A DNA stretch of 64,000 bases from assembly GCA_026225055.1 (NCBI GenBank), contig JAMFSA010000200.1, positions 124,001 to 188,000 of the forward strand, given 5' to 3'. Source of the DNA: Mucilaginibacter xinganensis. GTDB taxonomy: Bacteria > Bacteroidota > Bacteroidia > Sphingobacteriales > Sphingobacteriaceae. A model generated the notes under the pieces. That model had not been told where the DNA came from. It saw nothing but the letters and a program-made list of their open reading frames with translations, and made no database searches. The stretch's first letter is position 1. The number at the start of each line of letters is the position of its first letter. Below are positions 47,669 to 56,290 of this stretch, one piece after another. A program made the translations under genes and the position numbers.

Positions 47669-48336
47669 ATGAGTGGTATTACTAAGGGAAAAGTATTGTA
47701 CTCAGACGCTGTGACGAGCGCAGAGTCTTTTTTTGATGAGATCATAACCATACTAATCACTTCAATCAGCTTTATTGTTTCGGTTCAACTCATCAAAACT
47801 AAGAGTTCACCAGTCCTAACTTATACAAGGAAAGAATACCTGAAAGCAGATTTTCCTATTGCAGCAATTGGTGAAAAAAAGGTTTACAGTTTTAAAATAT
47901 TTGAGATCTTAGAAAAAATAGCCGACCAGCAAAAGATTGATTTTATTGAATACGTAGCGTATGAGAAAACCTTAGAAAACATTTCCAATGTAACCAACGC
48001 TACAGTTTTCGAAAATCAGGACACCTATTATTTTATTAGAAAAGTTATTGCAGAATGCTATTTAACCTATTATGAAAAGATAAAAGATACGATACACCAA
48101 TTGTACGGTACCGATCCCCTTCATTGGCCAAGTGAATTGCAATTTGCGCGCGTAGTCAGAAATGCTTTTGCACACCACACCATAGTCTAATAACAATAAA
48201 AAACGCGAATGTCCCACCAGTAGTTTGGCGACACCTGACCTACAGCTCGCAAGATAATGGAAGAAATATATTTACCGACTTATATGTGGTTGAACTAATC
48301 GACCTAATGAAAGATATAGAGCCAAGGCTGCGGTAA
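47669..48336 (+). pseudogene. HEPN-like protein broken by a 5-bp tandem duplication
   Basis: The first frame (to 48190) has a membrane-like helix near residue 28 (IITILITSISFIVSVQLI) and ends in VVRNAFAHHTIV, where R-N-A-F-A-H fits the R-x4-H of HEPN ribonucleases. The natural continuation is clear in another frame: ITIKNANVPPVVWRHLTYSS then QDNGRNIFTDLYVVELIDLM to a TAA at 48334. The break is at two copies of ACACC; removing one copy joins the frames. The intact product would be about 220 residues. Either a recent loss of function or a reversible switch. Confidence 0.6.
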
Positions 48337-48344
48337 ACGATAAA

Positions 48345-48462
48345 TTACACTCCATTAATTTTCTCAATTATATTTTTAGCATTTATAATTGCCTCTACAT
48401 CAGCAACAAAAGTCGACCTATTGCGTGTCCCTTCTACAAGGGTAACTTGGTGATGCTTTATA
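48345..48462 (-). pseudogene. C-terminal fragment of an unidentified protein
   Basis: Directly after the TonB-receptor stop the minus strand reads like a protein end (IKHHQVTLVEGTRNRSTFVA then DVEAIINAKNIIEKINGV and stop), in a different frame from the receptor. No start is left. Family not recognised. It suggests that a gene between the receptor and the remnants was deleted. Confidence 0.3.
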
Positions 48463-51243
48463 TTAATTACCGGGCAAAATACTTGGGATAATCTTAATAT
48501 CGTTATTTTCAACTGCTTTCTTATTTTTCTTAACGGGGCCATCTTTCAGTTTTCCGAAGCGATAACTTAAGCCGATATTAAATCTCCGGTAGACGATATC
48601 ATTGTGCGAGATCTCTGTAAACCGGGGATCGTTATAAGTGAATTTATAATCCAGGAACTTTTGGTAAGGATTGCTTACCGAACCGGATATGGTCAATTTT
48701 TTATGAAAGATCGTCTTTGATAAACTTAACGAAGTGTAGTAATATGGGCTTGATGTACCCTGCAAAGTGATGGCCGGGCTGTAATATTGAAAGTTAAACC
48801 CTGTGCGCCAATCGTGGTCAAACCTGTAACCTAAGTATAAATTGCCATTCCCAGTAAAGGCTTTCCTATGGTAAAATAAAGTATCTACTGTTCCCTTCAG
48901 GCTCAGGTAACTTGCCTGCGCATTAAGGCTCATACTTAAGCGTTCGGTGATGGGATAGTTGATATTCAGGTCAGCTTCCAGGCTATTGTTCGATCCAAGG
49001 TTTTGATAGGTTCCTCTTGTAATACCATCAGCACCAATAGTGGTTACATATTGTATGGTATTGTTAGAAAATGAATAGCTTAAACCTGCGTTGATGGTCG
49101 TGTTCTTAAAGAAACTATAATTGAAGCTCAGGATATGATTAGTTTCAGGCCTTAAGCCGGGGTTGCCATAAGTAATAAATTGAGGGTCCTGCTGATCTAC
49201 ATAAGGATTTAACTGGGCTATACCCGGCCTCTGGATGCGTTCTGTATAGCCAAAATTGATACTTTCAGACGGTGTGAATTTCCTTTGTATAGCAATAGAC
49301 GGAATAAGATTATTATAATCAGGGATTGCAACTGCACCGCCGCTTGAAAAGCTGGCATCTACGGCTGTTTTTTCTAACCGAAGCCCTGCCTTTACCGTCC
49401 ATTTTGATAGGTTTAACTGGTAGGAATTGTATATACTATAAACATCCTGCTGATAGTTGAACTGGTTTGAAGCAGCCGGGTCGGTACTGGTTCCTCCTGT
49501 TGCTGCATCTACATCCTCTACGTTGTAGTTACTGAAGTTATTCCGCAATATAGCCTTCACGCCACCCTCAATATCGATGTGTTTAAAAGGATGAGTATAA
49601 TCCAGTTGCAGGGTATGTTCATGTGTGCCCGACAGATTCTCCTGGTTGTAATCTGGCAAATCATAATTTACCAGGTCAGATGAGCGAAGCTTATTTAGCT
49701 GGTCATTATCATTTTCGCTGTAACGGTAGGAGAATGATAATACCTGGGCTTTGTTCCGTTTAAAACCGAGCTGGTAATCCAACCCCAGGTCGTAACCATG
49801 TTGTTTGTTATTACCATCGTTATCCAGCCTGTAAGTATGGTTTATGCTATCTGTTTGCTGCGTATAAATGCTGCCTACGCGTTCACTGCTGCTTTTATTG
49901 TATCCTAAAGTTGCCGATATTAAGTTAAGACTATCGATTTCATAACTCATTTGTGTAGATATATAACCCGTTCTGCTATTGGTATGAGCGGTACCTTGCT
50001 GGTAGATAGTTTGCGCAGGGATGCTGCTTTGCCGGTAAATGGAATAAGTGGTTTGAGGTGTGTTATAATCTGTAATTCCGCCGAAGGCTGACAGACCGAA
50101 CTTGCCTGTTTTTAAGTTGATAGCGCCATTACCTCTTGGGCCGTTGGGGTTTTTGTAGAGCAAACCAATATTACCGCTATAACCATCATTTATTTTTTTC
50201 ACCGTGATAATATTGATGATCCCTGCAAGGCCCTCGCTGTCATATTTGGCTGGCGGTATGGTAATCACTTCAATCCGCTGGATATTGCTGGCGGCTATAC
50301 TTCTGAATATCTCCTTTGGATCATTTACGATTAATGATGAGGTATGGCCATCAATCAAAACCTTAAAACTTGAGCTGCCTTTCAATTTAACGTTATCATC
50401 AGCATCAACAGATACCAGGGGCACTTTACGCAACATGTCCAACAGGCTGTTAATTTTATTTTCAGGATCACCTTGCACGTCATAAGTTAATCGGTCAACT
50501 TCTTGTTTTACCAGTGGTGATCGTGAAGCAACTATAACTTCCTTGAGTTCCTTAACATCCGGATTCAGATAGATCACTGGTAATACCTGGTTTTCAGTAT
50601 TAAGGATGGCGGTGCTATAAATGTGGTAACCCAACAACGTAATACGTAATAAATGATCTGCATTGTCCGTACTCGATAGTTCAAAATGGCCCGCGGTATC
50701 TGTATTGCATCTACCCACAAGTTGCAGATCTGTTTTCCGTAGCAGCTCGACCATTGCAAACTTTATTGGTAGTTTTGATTCCGCATCAACAACGTTTCCG
50801 GATATTTTGCTTTTGGAATCAGCAGATGATTTGCCGGCTTGTATTAATATATTCTGATCAACCTGCCGAAAGGAGAACCCGGTATTTTGTAATAGCTCGA
50901 ACAGGGTTTGTTCAATAGTACGACGGTCAGCAGCGAGGGTTAAAGCGGGCAGCGCTTTGACATCTGCTTTGCGATAAAAAAACCTTAAAGTGGTTTGCTG
51001 TTCAATTTGTTTCATAGCAGCCTCCAACGATTCCTGTTTTAGCCCCACGACAACCTTTTCAACGGTCATATCCTGCCCCTTTACGGAAGCGGCAAAAAGC
51101 AGTTGAAAGCTAATGATGATAATGCTTATAAGGAGTATGCTAATGCGCATAAATTGCTTAATATTAGGATAATAGATAAATTTATTTCCAGAAGTCAGTG
51201 CACATAAATTGCCCTGTTCCTGCATTGTTGCAGAAAAAATCAT
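48463..51243 (-). CDS. TonB-dependent receptor/transducer with STN domain
   Basis: A 926-residue outer-membrane receptor. After the signal-type helix (ISILLISIIIISFQLLFAA) comes an STN (secretin/TonB N-terminal) domain, VVVGLKQESLEAAMKQIEQQ to ILIQAG, that signals to an anti-sigma factor. A carboxypeptidase-like domain (SGNVVDAESKLPIKFAMVEL), a plug (KINSLLDMLRKVPLVSVDAD, FKVLIDGHTSS) and an outer-membrane beta-barrel family domain (FSYRYSENDNDQLNK, QRPGIAQLNPYVDQQDPQF) follow. Together with the FecR and sigma genes upstream it forms a cell-surface signalling trio. The first ATG is kept, though an internal start (MRISILL) would give a more usual signal peptide. Confidence 0.9.
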   Translation of the reverse strand: MIFSATMQEQGNLCALTSGNKFIYYPNIKQFMRISILLISIIIISFQLLFAASVKGQDMTVEKVVVGLKQESLEAAMKQIEQQTTLRFFYRKADVKALPALTLAADRRTIEQTLFELLQNTGFSFRQVDQNILIQAGKSSADSKSKISGNVVDAESKLPIKFAMVELLRKTDLQLVGRCNTDTAGHFELSSTDNADHLLRITLLGYHIYSTAILNTENQVLPVIYLNPDVKELKEVIVASRSPLVKQEVDRLTYDVQGDPENKINSLLDMLRKVPLVSVDADDNVKLKGSSSFKVLIDGHTSSLIVNDPKEIFRSIAASNIQRIEVITIPPAKYDSEGLAGIINIITVKKINDGYSGNIGLLYKNPNGPRGNGAINLKTGKFGLSAFGGITDYNTPQTTYSIYRQSSIPAQTIYQQGTAHTNSRTGYISTQMSYEIDSLNLISATLGYNKSSSERVGSIYTQQTDSINHTYRLDNDGNNKQHGYDLGLDYQLGFKRNKAQVLSFSYRYSENDNDQLNKLRSSDLVNYDLPDYNQENLSGTHEHTLQLDYTHPFKHIDIEGGVKAILRNNFSNYNVEDVDAATGGTSTDPAASNQFNYQQDVYSIYNSYQLNLSKWTVKAGLRLEKTAVDASFSSGGAVAIPDYNNLIPSIAIQRKFTPSESINFGYTERIQRPGIAQLNPYVDQQDPQFITYGNPGLRPETNHILSFNYSFFKNTTINAGLSYSFSNNTIQYVTTIGADGITRGTYQNLGSNNSLEADLNINYPITERLSMSLNAQASYLSLKGTVDTLFYHRKAFTGNGNLYLGYRFDHDWRTGFNFQYYSPAITLQGTSSPYYYTSLSLSKTIFHKKLTISGSVSNPYQKFLDYKFTYNDPRFTEISHNDIVYRRFNIGLSYRFGKLKDGPVKKNKKAVENNDIKIIPSILPGN

Positions 51244-51303
51244 AATTTTAAATGTTTTAAGTGATTGTCGAAATGATTTGAAACGCTCCCGGCCTTCCGG
51301 GCA

Positions 51304-51333
51304 CCTGTGAGCTGATTGGCGTCAGCTTGCAGG
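51304..51333 (-). promoter_or_regulatory. stem-loop between fecR and the receptor gene
   Basis: CCTG-tg-AGCTGA pairs with TCAGCT-tg-CAGG around a 6-base loop. It lies in the 157-bp gap between the anti-sigma and receptor genes and lacks a U-tract. It may attenuate or stabilise the message. Confidence 0.4.
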
Positions 51334-51400
51334 TTATAAATTCTTCCTGCCTGGCAGGGAAATTTTATATTGCTAATTTATATGCTCATATTTTCTCAAA

Positions 51401-52378
51401 TTAGTTGCAGCCCTTGCCATCAATTACAATGCTACCATCGGGTTTAAGCTGATAGCTGGCATTGTTAAAGGCACAAAGGACTTTTAATATTTGATCTAAA
51501 TTTTTACCCTTGATAGCAGTGCCCGAAAAGCGACATTTTTTTACTTTGTCATTCGTGAAACTGATGTTCACCTTAAACTGCTGCTGCAACAGTTTGGCGG
51601 CGTCTTCAAAAGTGATATCGTCAAAGCGCATATCGGTTTGCTGCCACGCAATTACCTTGGCAGCATCAACCTTAGTTTGTATATGCTCATTGCTGATCGT
51701 ATTATAGCTTATCTGTTCATCCGGCGTAACGTAACCCAGCAATTGCTTATCCGCTATTACGCTTACTTTACCACGGGTAACCGTTACCACCACTGTTTTA
51801 CCGGCGTTGATGTTAAAGGCTGTGCCCAATACTGTTGTGATTACGTTGCCGGTGTGGACGATAAAAGGCTGGCTGACCTTATGCACAATATCAAAATAGG
51901 CTTCGCCGGACAGGTATACCTCTCTTGTTTTTCCGTCGAAACTTTTAGGGTATTTTAGCACAGCCCCGGCATTTACCCAAACCTGGCTGCCATCTGCTAA
52001 AGTGATCATTTGCTTACTACCAGCCGGGGCGGTGAGTGTTGCCAGCTGTTGGGCATAAAAATTATTGTGTATGGCAGGCCACTCTAAAAATAACGCCGAA
52101 GCAATGACCAGAATAGCCGCAGCAGCTGCTATGCTTCGCCATAAGGTTCTTTTTGGATGCATCGGCACTACGTTATTATCCGAAACGTCCAGCGTACTTT
52201 CAATATCACTGAAAAGCTCGTTCAACCACTGAGCCCGCCCAGTTTCATCCAGTTTCTGCCATTCATTATTTTCATTGTCATTTTCTGTCAACCAGTTTTC
52301 CACCAGCTCATTTTCCCTGGCAGTGGTTTCGCCTTTTAAATAGCGGTCCAGCAAATGCTCTATATCATAGCGACTCAT
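51401..52378 (-). CDS. FecR family anti-sigma factor
   Basis: A 325-residue inner-membrane protein. The N-terminal cytoplasmic part (YDIEHLLDRYLKGETTAREN) is the DUF4880-type sigma-binding region. One membrane helix lies near residue 90 (AAAAAILVIASALFLEW). The periplasmic FecR domain starts LATLTAPAGSKQMITLADGS and QVWVNAGAVLKYP, followed by a C-terminal DUF4974/STN-like part (FDDITFEDAAKLLQQQFKVN). It would hold the sigma factor until the receptor's STN domain signals that its ligand has bound. Confidence 0.94.
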   Translation of the reverse strand: MSRYDIEHLLDRYLKGETTARENELVENWLTENDNENNEWQKLDETGRAQWLNELFSDIESTLDVSDNNVVPMHPKRTLWRSIAAAAAILVIASALFLEWPAIHNNFYAQQLATLTAPAGSKQMITLADGSQVWVNAGAVLKYPKSFDGKTREVYLSGEAYFDIVHKVSQPFIVHTGNVITTVLGTAFNINAGKTVVVTVTRGKVSVIADKQLLGYVTPDEQISYNTISNEHIQTKVDAAKVIAWQQTDMRFDDITFEDAAKLLQQQFKVNISFTNDKVKKCRFSGTAIKGKNLDQILKVLCAFNNASYQLKPDGSIVIDGKGCN

Positions 52379-52469
52379 ATCCGTTGATTTTGACAGTTGT
52401 CGTATCAGCGGGGTTGTAGTACTATAAAAAATTAAAAAATATTTGCAGGAAGGTAAATGCTTCTTAAAA

Positions 52470-53051
52470 CTAACGCATTAGCCAATAAATGAGGAGTGTT
52501 GCAGTGCAGGGGATAGACTGGCGCAGGTGTTTTAAAGCGGTGGTAAGCTGGTTTTTTACGGTCTGTTCAGAAAGATTAAGTTGCGCGGCGATTTCTTCTA
52601 TTGAATAGTACTCGTTACGGCTTAGCATGTAGATCTGTTTTGTTCGCGGAGCCAGTTCGTCCAGCGCACGTTCAATTAGCTCGCTTAGTTCTTTGGCAGC
52701 TATGTGCTGTTCTATACTGTGCTCGTGTTGCTCAGCCAGCGATTGTATAAACAAGGAATAATCCTGCCGGGTTACATTTCGCCGGATTTTATCAACCACG
52801 CCATATCTAACTGCACTGAATAAATAAGACTTTAGATTGCTCGTGATGATCAGTGTATACCTGTCTTTCCATAGCTTTACAAACAGATCATGGATGATAT
52901 CCCTCGCATCTTCAAGGTCGAATAATTTAGAACTGGCAAAACCCGTCAGACTTTTTGCATAACGATTGTAAATTTCGGTAAATGCCGCACGGTCATCTTT
53001 TTTTAGAAGCAACAGCAACTTATCATCGGGCAGCGTTTGTAATGCAGACAT
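52470..53051 (-). CDS. ECF-type RNA polymerase sigma factor
   Basis: A 193-residue sigma factor. Region 2 is FTEIYNRYAKSLTGFA with DARDIIHDLFVKLWKDR (residues about 22-65). Region 4 is YSIEEIAAQLNLSEQTVKNQ (about 150-170), an HTH that contacts the -35 element. The length and the downstream FecR and STN-receptor genes identify the iron/polysaccharide-type FecI system common in Bacteroidota. It heads the trio and probably autoregulates it. The hydrophobic tail IPCTATLLIYWL is also common in this family. Confidence 0.95.
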   Translation of the reverse strand: MSALQTLPDDKLLLLLKKDDRAAFTEIYNRYAKSLTGFASSKLFDLEDARDIIHDLFVKLWKDRYTLIITSNLKSYLFSAVRYGVVDKIRRNVTRQDYSLFIQSLAEQHEHSIEQHIAAKELSELIERALDELAPRTKQIYMLSRNEYYSIEEIAAQLNLSEQTVKNQLTTALKHLRQSIPCTATLLIYWLMR

Positions 53052-53382
53052 TTAATGGCGTTGAGCGAATATAATATTTATCGTCAAAGATTTAATCATT
53101 CCTCGTATGCTATAATCTGAGCAGCAACCAAAGTGGATAGTCTTCCCGAACTGTTTTTATAAATCATACCATTTGTGTTGGTTGAGTAACGCTTATCCAA
53201 AGAGGGATTATTACAAAATATTTAAAAATATTCCAAATAATCAAATCTAAGAGTCTCAATTTACGAAGTGGGAGCAGCCATTGGATCATATTATAATTTG
53301 AAATAATCTAAAAATTAAGTATTTTTAAATAAGCCAAAGGAAAAGCTAAGATCCGTTAACAATACGTTAACAGAAAAAAGAA
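53052..53382. other. intergenic gap upstream of the sigma factor gene
   Basis: About 330 bp without a supported gene. It should hold the promoter of the sigma-factor operon at its left end. No repeat or RNA was recognised. Confidence 0.4.
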
Positions 53383-53410
53383 AGGTAGTCACATTTTACT
53401 GTAACTACCT
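53383..53410 (-). terminator. terminator downstream of the tRNA-Met fragment
   Basis: A stem AGGTAGT / ACTACCT followed on the minus strand by TTCTTTTTT. It lies 10 bp beyond the 3' end of the tRNA-Met fragment and looks like the native terminator of that gene. Confidence 0.65.
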
Positions 53411-53420
53411 CATTTTGAGG

Positions 53421-53464
53421 TATCTGGAGCAGGACTCGAACCTACGACCTTCGGGTTATGAGCC
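53421..53464 (-). tRNA. tRNA-Met(CAT) 3' fragment (likely attachment-site duplicate)
   Basis: On the minus strand the sequence contains the anticodon loop CTCATAA, the variable region, a T-arm GTAGG-TTCGAGT-CCTGC and the acceptor 3' strand. The match to a tRNA stops inside the 5' anticodon stem, and no D-arm or 5' acceptor is present. Being only the 3' half and keeping its terminator, it is best read as the end displaced when an element integrated into a tRNA-Met gene. Confidence 0.7.
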
Positions 53465-53687
53465 TGAAATTAGCTTTATAACAATTTATTCAATTTCCGC
53501 ACAATCAATCATCCCACATTGATGTACGACCTTGAGGTAATTAATTAGAATCGTAATTAATTTCTTTACTGTATTTTTTACCAGCTCGACTCATTTGAAT
53601 GGATAGCTTAATAAAAGACAGCATGTTAGTGTCGTCGTTATCATAACGCATCGGTCCAAGAATTTAATTATTTTTCTGCAAATAAAA

Positions 53688-53711
53688 AGCCTCGCAAAAT
53701 TTTGCGAGGCT
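53688..53711 (-). terminator. terminator downstream of the tRNA-Lys fragment
   Basis: A perfect 24-bp palindrome with arms AGCCTCGCAAAA, followed on the minus strand by TTTTATT. It lies 18 bp beyond the tRNA-Lys 3' end and is the expected tRNA terminator. Confidence 0.8.
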
Positions 53712-53729
53712 AACTGCTTGATTTACAGG

Positions 53730-53785
53730 TGACCCGGGAGGGGTTCGAACCCTCGACCCACTGATTAAGAGTCAGTTGCTCTACC
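53730..53785 (-). tRNA. tRNA-Lys(CTT) 3' fragment (likely att site of the right-hand element)
   Basis: The minus strand carries the end of the D-arm (GGTAGAGC), a full anticodon arm ACTGA-CTCTTAA-TCAGT, a T-arm GAGGG-TTCGAAC-CCCTC and the acceptor strand CCGGGTCA. The 5' acceptor strand, which should read GACCCGG, is absent; the similarity stops at 53785. This is the signature of tyrosine-recombinase integration into a tRNA gene: the displaced 3' end marks one edge of the element, which must extend to the right, where the intact tRNA gene is expected. Confidence 0.78.
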
Positions 53786-53833
53786 GGTGTTTAAGCGCTG
53801 TAGAGCGCTCATCTCAAGTCTATATCTAGTGTT

Positions 53834-53853
53834 TGTGCAAACTATGTGCAAAC
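53834..53853. repeat. paired TGTGCAAAC repeats next to the att site
   Basis: Two exact TGTGCAAAC copies start 11 bp apart, about 50 bp inside the element edge. Short direct repeats at helical spacing beside an att core are typical arm-type integrase binding sites. No integrase gene is visible in the window. Confidence 0.45.
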
Positions 53854-54182
53854 GAATGACCTTGTTAATAAATTAATGAACTGTAGTACTAATGTACGCT
53901 CTTTAGTGCTCTATGGCAACTTTCGCGTTTATTTGTTGCAACTAAGTGCTTACTGCTGCTCTTAACAGCTCTCGTTGTCTTATCATGGCTACAAGATTAA
54001 GTGAGTAATAATTAAAGCACCCGCAGCAGGTTTGTAGCAATCAAGTGCAAGAAGCAAACGAATAAATTGCCTGAGTAGAGCCAGTGGGTTTATGCGGGAC
54101 AGTTCTTGCACGCTTCAGCAGCTACAGCCCTAACTTTGCTGTAATTATTATAATTCACTCTTCATCCACTCACTCTTTTTTT
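53854..54182. other. non-coding end of the integrated element
   Basis: About 330 bp between the att site and the first 54-bp repeat, with no supported gene. It contains several GTGC-rich short words but no clear promoter or RNA. Confidence 0.4.
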
Positions 54183-54236
54183 AATTCAAGATATTGAAGA
54201 AATTATACTTTATAGAGGTACTATAAAACTTGAATT
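54183..54236 (-). repeat. 54-bp cassette repeat R1
   Basis: The repeat has perfect 8-bp inverted ends AATTCAAG / CTTGAATT and the core CTTTATAGAGG starting at column 26. It aligns without gaps to four further copies. It lies 13 bp after the stop codon of the cassette A gene and marks the left end of the array. Confidence 0.82.
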
Positions 54237-54249
54237 GAACATAACAAAC

Positions 54250-54867
54250 TTAAGACAGTCTCTCAAATTTAAAAGTATGACCAATACAATAGCTTTCCCC
54301 AAATCGTAGTAGCCTCAAGGATTTATTAGCTTCTGTCGGCTCGTATTCACCTATGAAGATAGGTTTGATGTCGTTCTTAGTCAAGCATCTTTCGTAGACT
54401 TCTAAAATGGTTTTAGGGCCTTTAGCAAACAACCCGTACTGCTGTTGACTAAGTTTATTTACTTCTGGAAATGGGATAATATAATTAACAACATCAACGT
54501 CATTGCCTGCCAAGTTGCTAAGCTCTAAACCTATATCAACAAACAATCCTTGTGGGTTGCCAGTAGTTCCGTTAAAGTAAAGTTCGGTTTCAATATCAAT
54601 GAACTCAAGTAGCAATGTGTGTTTGTTATAAAGCTTTATTTCTTGTGTCCAAGTTATTAGCGTGTGCATTATCTCCACTCCGCGAGCTGTAATTAACCAA
54701 AGGTGTTTAGGTGTGTTCTTATCAGCATCGAAACGAATAGAAAATGTAATAGCTATAATATCATCTTTGTGGTTAATGGATTCTATAACTAGTCCTGCCT
54801 CGTCATCAAACTCATAGCTGTTTAGTGTTTCATTCAATTCAAATGGTAAGACTTCTTCAACATTCAT
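54250..54867 (-). CDS. cassette A: hypothetical protein, 205 aa
   Basis: Not recognised. A soluble protein with alternating beta-strand-like segments (GLVIESINHKDDIIAITFSI, HTLLLEFIDIETELYFNG) and no signal peptide or membrane helix. It has an acidic N-terminus and a C-terminal half with KGPKTILEVYERCL. It is flanked on both sides by the 54-bp repeat, 13 bp downstream and 42 bp upstream of its start, making a single-ORF unit. Nothing links it functionally to the neighbouring units except the repeat, as in cassette arrays. Confidence 0.72.
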   Translation of the reverse strand: MNVEEVLPFELNETLNSYEFDDEAGLVIESINHKDDIIAITFSIRFDADKNTPKHLWLITARGVEIMHTLITWTQEIKLYNKHTLLLEFIDIETELYFNGTTGNPQGLFVDIGLELSNLAGNDVDVVNYIIPFPEVNKLSQQQYGLFAKGPKTILEVYERCLTKNDIKPIFIGEYEPTEANKSLRLLRFGESYCIGHTFKFERLS

Positions 54868-54909
54868 AGTCTGATAGGTATTGCATTTAGATACTAAGCT
54901 AATAATCCT

Positions 54910-54963
54910 AATTAAAGAATTAAGAGTTTTTATACTTTATAGAGGTCGTTGAAAACTTGAATT
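54910..54963 (-). repeat. 54-bp cassette repeat R2
   Basis: Inverted ends AATTAAAG / CTTGAATT with one mismatch, core CTTTATAGAGG at the same column as R1. It overlaps the last codons of the cassette B gene: the repeat is translated as NSSFQRPL and supplies the TAA stop from the core. It lies 42 bp upstream of the cassette A start. Confidence 0.82.
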
Positions 54964-55581
54964 GGTGTCTCGCTCATTCCATATCGAGAACTCCTTGGCA
55001 ATGGGAATCACGTTGGGATACTTGTCTCTGAATATCTCTTGGTATGATAAGTATTGTTCTTTACCAATTCTACTCCAACTGAATGGATTTAAACCCAAGT
55101 CAATCAAGATGTACTTATCAATAGGAACATGAAAGTGTTGGTAGTTTATTTCAACATCTGCTAAAGTTGGGCTAGTAATAGATAGAGTAAGCAGATACTT
55201 CAAAGTCATATTTACCCATTTCTGGGCCTGACCATAATGTAAACGGGCCTTGTCACTTGGTACAGCATTATCAAACTCATTTATCATCGCTTTGCAAACT
55301 TTTTCATGAAGTAAATCAAACTCATTCTTAGTGTAGTTAGTGGTTCGTATATCTTCAATAAAGCTTTTGAGTACATTACGTAAGTCCGAATGTAAGTTAG
55401 ACATGGTAACCTTTGAATATCCATGTATGGTGCGATTAAAGTCACGATAGGCTAGGTCAATTGCAGAATCTATATAGGCTTCATCACTGTTGTCCCTATG
55501 TGCAAAGACTAATTTAATCAAGAATTCAAGTTTTAGGTTCGAGGTAAGGTTCATTGACATTTCACTAAAGATGTTAGGCAA
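54937..55581 (-). CDS. cassette B: hypothetical protein, 214 aa
   Basis: Not recognised. A largely helical soluble protein in its N-terminal two thirds (LEFLIKLVFAHRDNSDEAYI, LRNVLKSFIEDIRTTNYTKN, WVNMTLKYLLTLS) with a C-terminal segment HVPIDKYILIDLGLNPFSW. It has no signal peptide. The last eight residues (NSSFQRPL) and the stop are encoded by the 54-bp repeat R2, so the natural C-terminus has probably been replaced or extended by the repeat. R3 lies 15 bp upstream of its ATG. Confidence 0.72.
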   Translation of the reverse strand: MPNIFSEMSMNLTSNLKLEFLIKLVFAHRDNSDEAYIDSAIDLAYRDFNRTIHGYSKVTMSNLHSDLRNVLKSFIEDIRTTNYTKNEFDLLHEKVCKAMINEFDNAVPSDKARLHYGQAQKWVNMTLKYLLTLSITSPTLADVEINYQHFHVPIDKYILIDLGLNPFSWSRIGKEQYLSYQEIFRDKYPNVIPIAKEFSIWNERDTNSSFQRPL

Positions 55582-55596
55582 TAATACTATTGGGCC

Positions 55597-55650
55597 AATT
55601 TAAGATATAAGAGATTTCATGCTTTATAAAGGCGGTCAAAAGTCTGAATT
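55597..55650 (-). repeat. 54-bp cassette repeat R3
   Basis: Ends AATTTAAG and TCTGAATT, core CTTTATAAAGG in register with the other copies. It lies 12 bp after the stop of cassette C and 15 bp before the start of cassette B, filling the gap between them almost completely. Confidence 0.8.
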
Positions 55651-55662
55651 GAATTTCATATG

Positions 55663-56196
55663 TTATTTTATCTTCCAGACGCTTCCATCTGTAAAGGACA
55701 CTTCTGTTGGCCAAGCGAGTTTAATCTTCTTGCCATCACTGCTTAAGACATTCCATGTACCATCAGAAGACCTTCCTGCTTTAAGTTCGTCGTCAGTGAA
55801 TCCACTACCAAAACCTTTTGCAACATAGTTACCCAAATCGGCAGGCTCATTAAAAGCATTCGTGCCAAACCACATAAACTTTATACCTGCTATTGTCTTC
55901 CCCGATACATTCTTATACCTTAGATAAACACTTCTGAAGGTAGAATATTCTTGTGTGACCATCTTAGCTTTTGTAATCTTGACAGGAGCTTTATATAAAC
56001 CCACAGTGTCTATAAGTACATTTGCGATATCGGAGTCAACCATTTTCTTTACATGCTCTGCTGCGCTTTCACCATACTTAGACCTCGAAAAGCTATCTAC
56101 CTCAGCTTGATGTTCTGCTTGTGATTGTCGCGAGGTTTGCTCACAACTTGTTAAAATAACTAAAGTGTATAAGAAAATGAATAATTTATGGTTCAT
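55663..56196 (-). CDS. cassette C: putative lipoprotein, 177 aa
   Basis: A secreted lipoprotein with signal MNHKLFIFLYTLVILTSC, lipid-modified cysteine at residue 18. The longer frame starts 14 codons earlier inside repeat R4 and is rejected because the signal peptide starts here. After a polar linker the protein has a beta-rich domain (FRSVYLRYKNVSGKTIAGIK, FMWFGTNAFNEPADLG, GTWNVLSSDGKKIKLAWP), similar in feel to FxLYD-like domains of bacterial lipoproteins. Family not certain. It is the only exported product in the array. Confidence 0.72.
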   Translation of the reverse strand: MNHKLFIFLYTLVILTSCEQTSRQSQAEHQAEVDSFSRSKYGESAAEHVKKMVDSDIANVLIDTVGLYKAPVKITKAKMVTQEYSTFRSVYLRYKNVSGKTIAGIKFMWFGTNAFNEPADLGNYVAKGFGSGFTDDELKAGRSSDGTWNVLSSDGKKIKLAWPTEVSFTDGSVWKIK

Positions 56197-56236
56197 GGTG
56201 TGATTGTTTAGATTTGTATTAGAACTCGAGAGAGTC

Positions 56237-56290
56237 AATTCAAAGATATTGAAATTTCACAGTTTATAGAGTCTCTTCAAATCCTGAATT
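56237..56290 (-). repeat. 54-bp cassette repeat R4
   Basis: Ends AATTCAAA and CCTGAATT, core GTTTATAGAGT in register. The repeat encodes the last residues of the cassette D protein (NSGFEETL) and its TAA stop, as R2 does for cassette B. It lies 40 bp upstream of the cassette C start. Confidence 0.8.

Noticed and set aside
53421-53785. Two intact functional tRNA genes
   Set aside because: Both lack the 5' acceptor strand and most or all of the D-arm, so neither can fold into a full tRNA.
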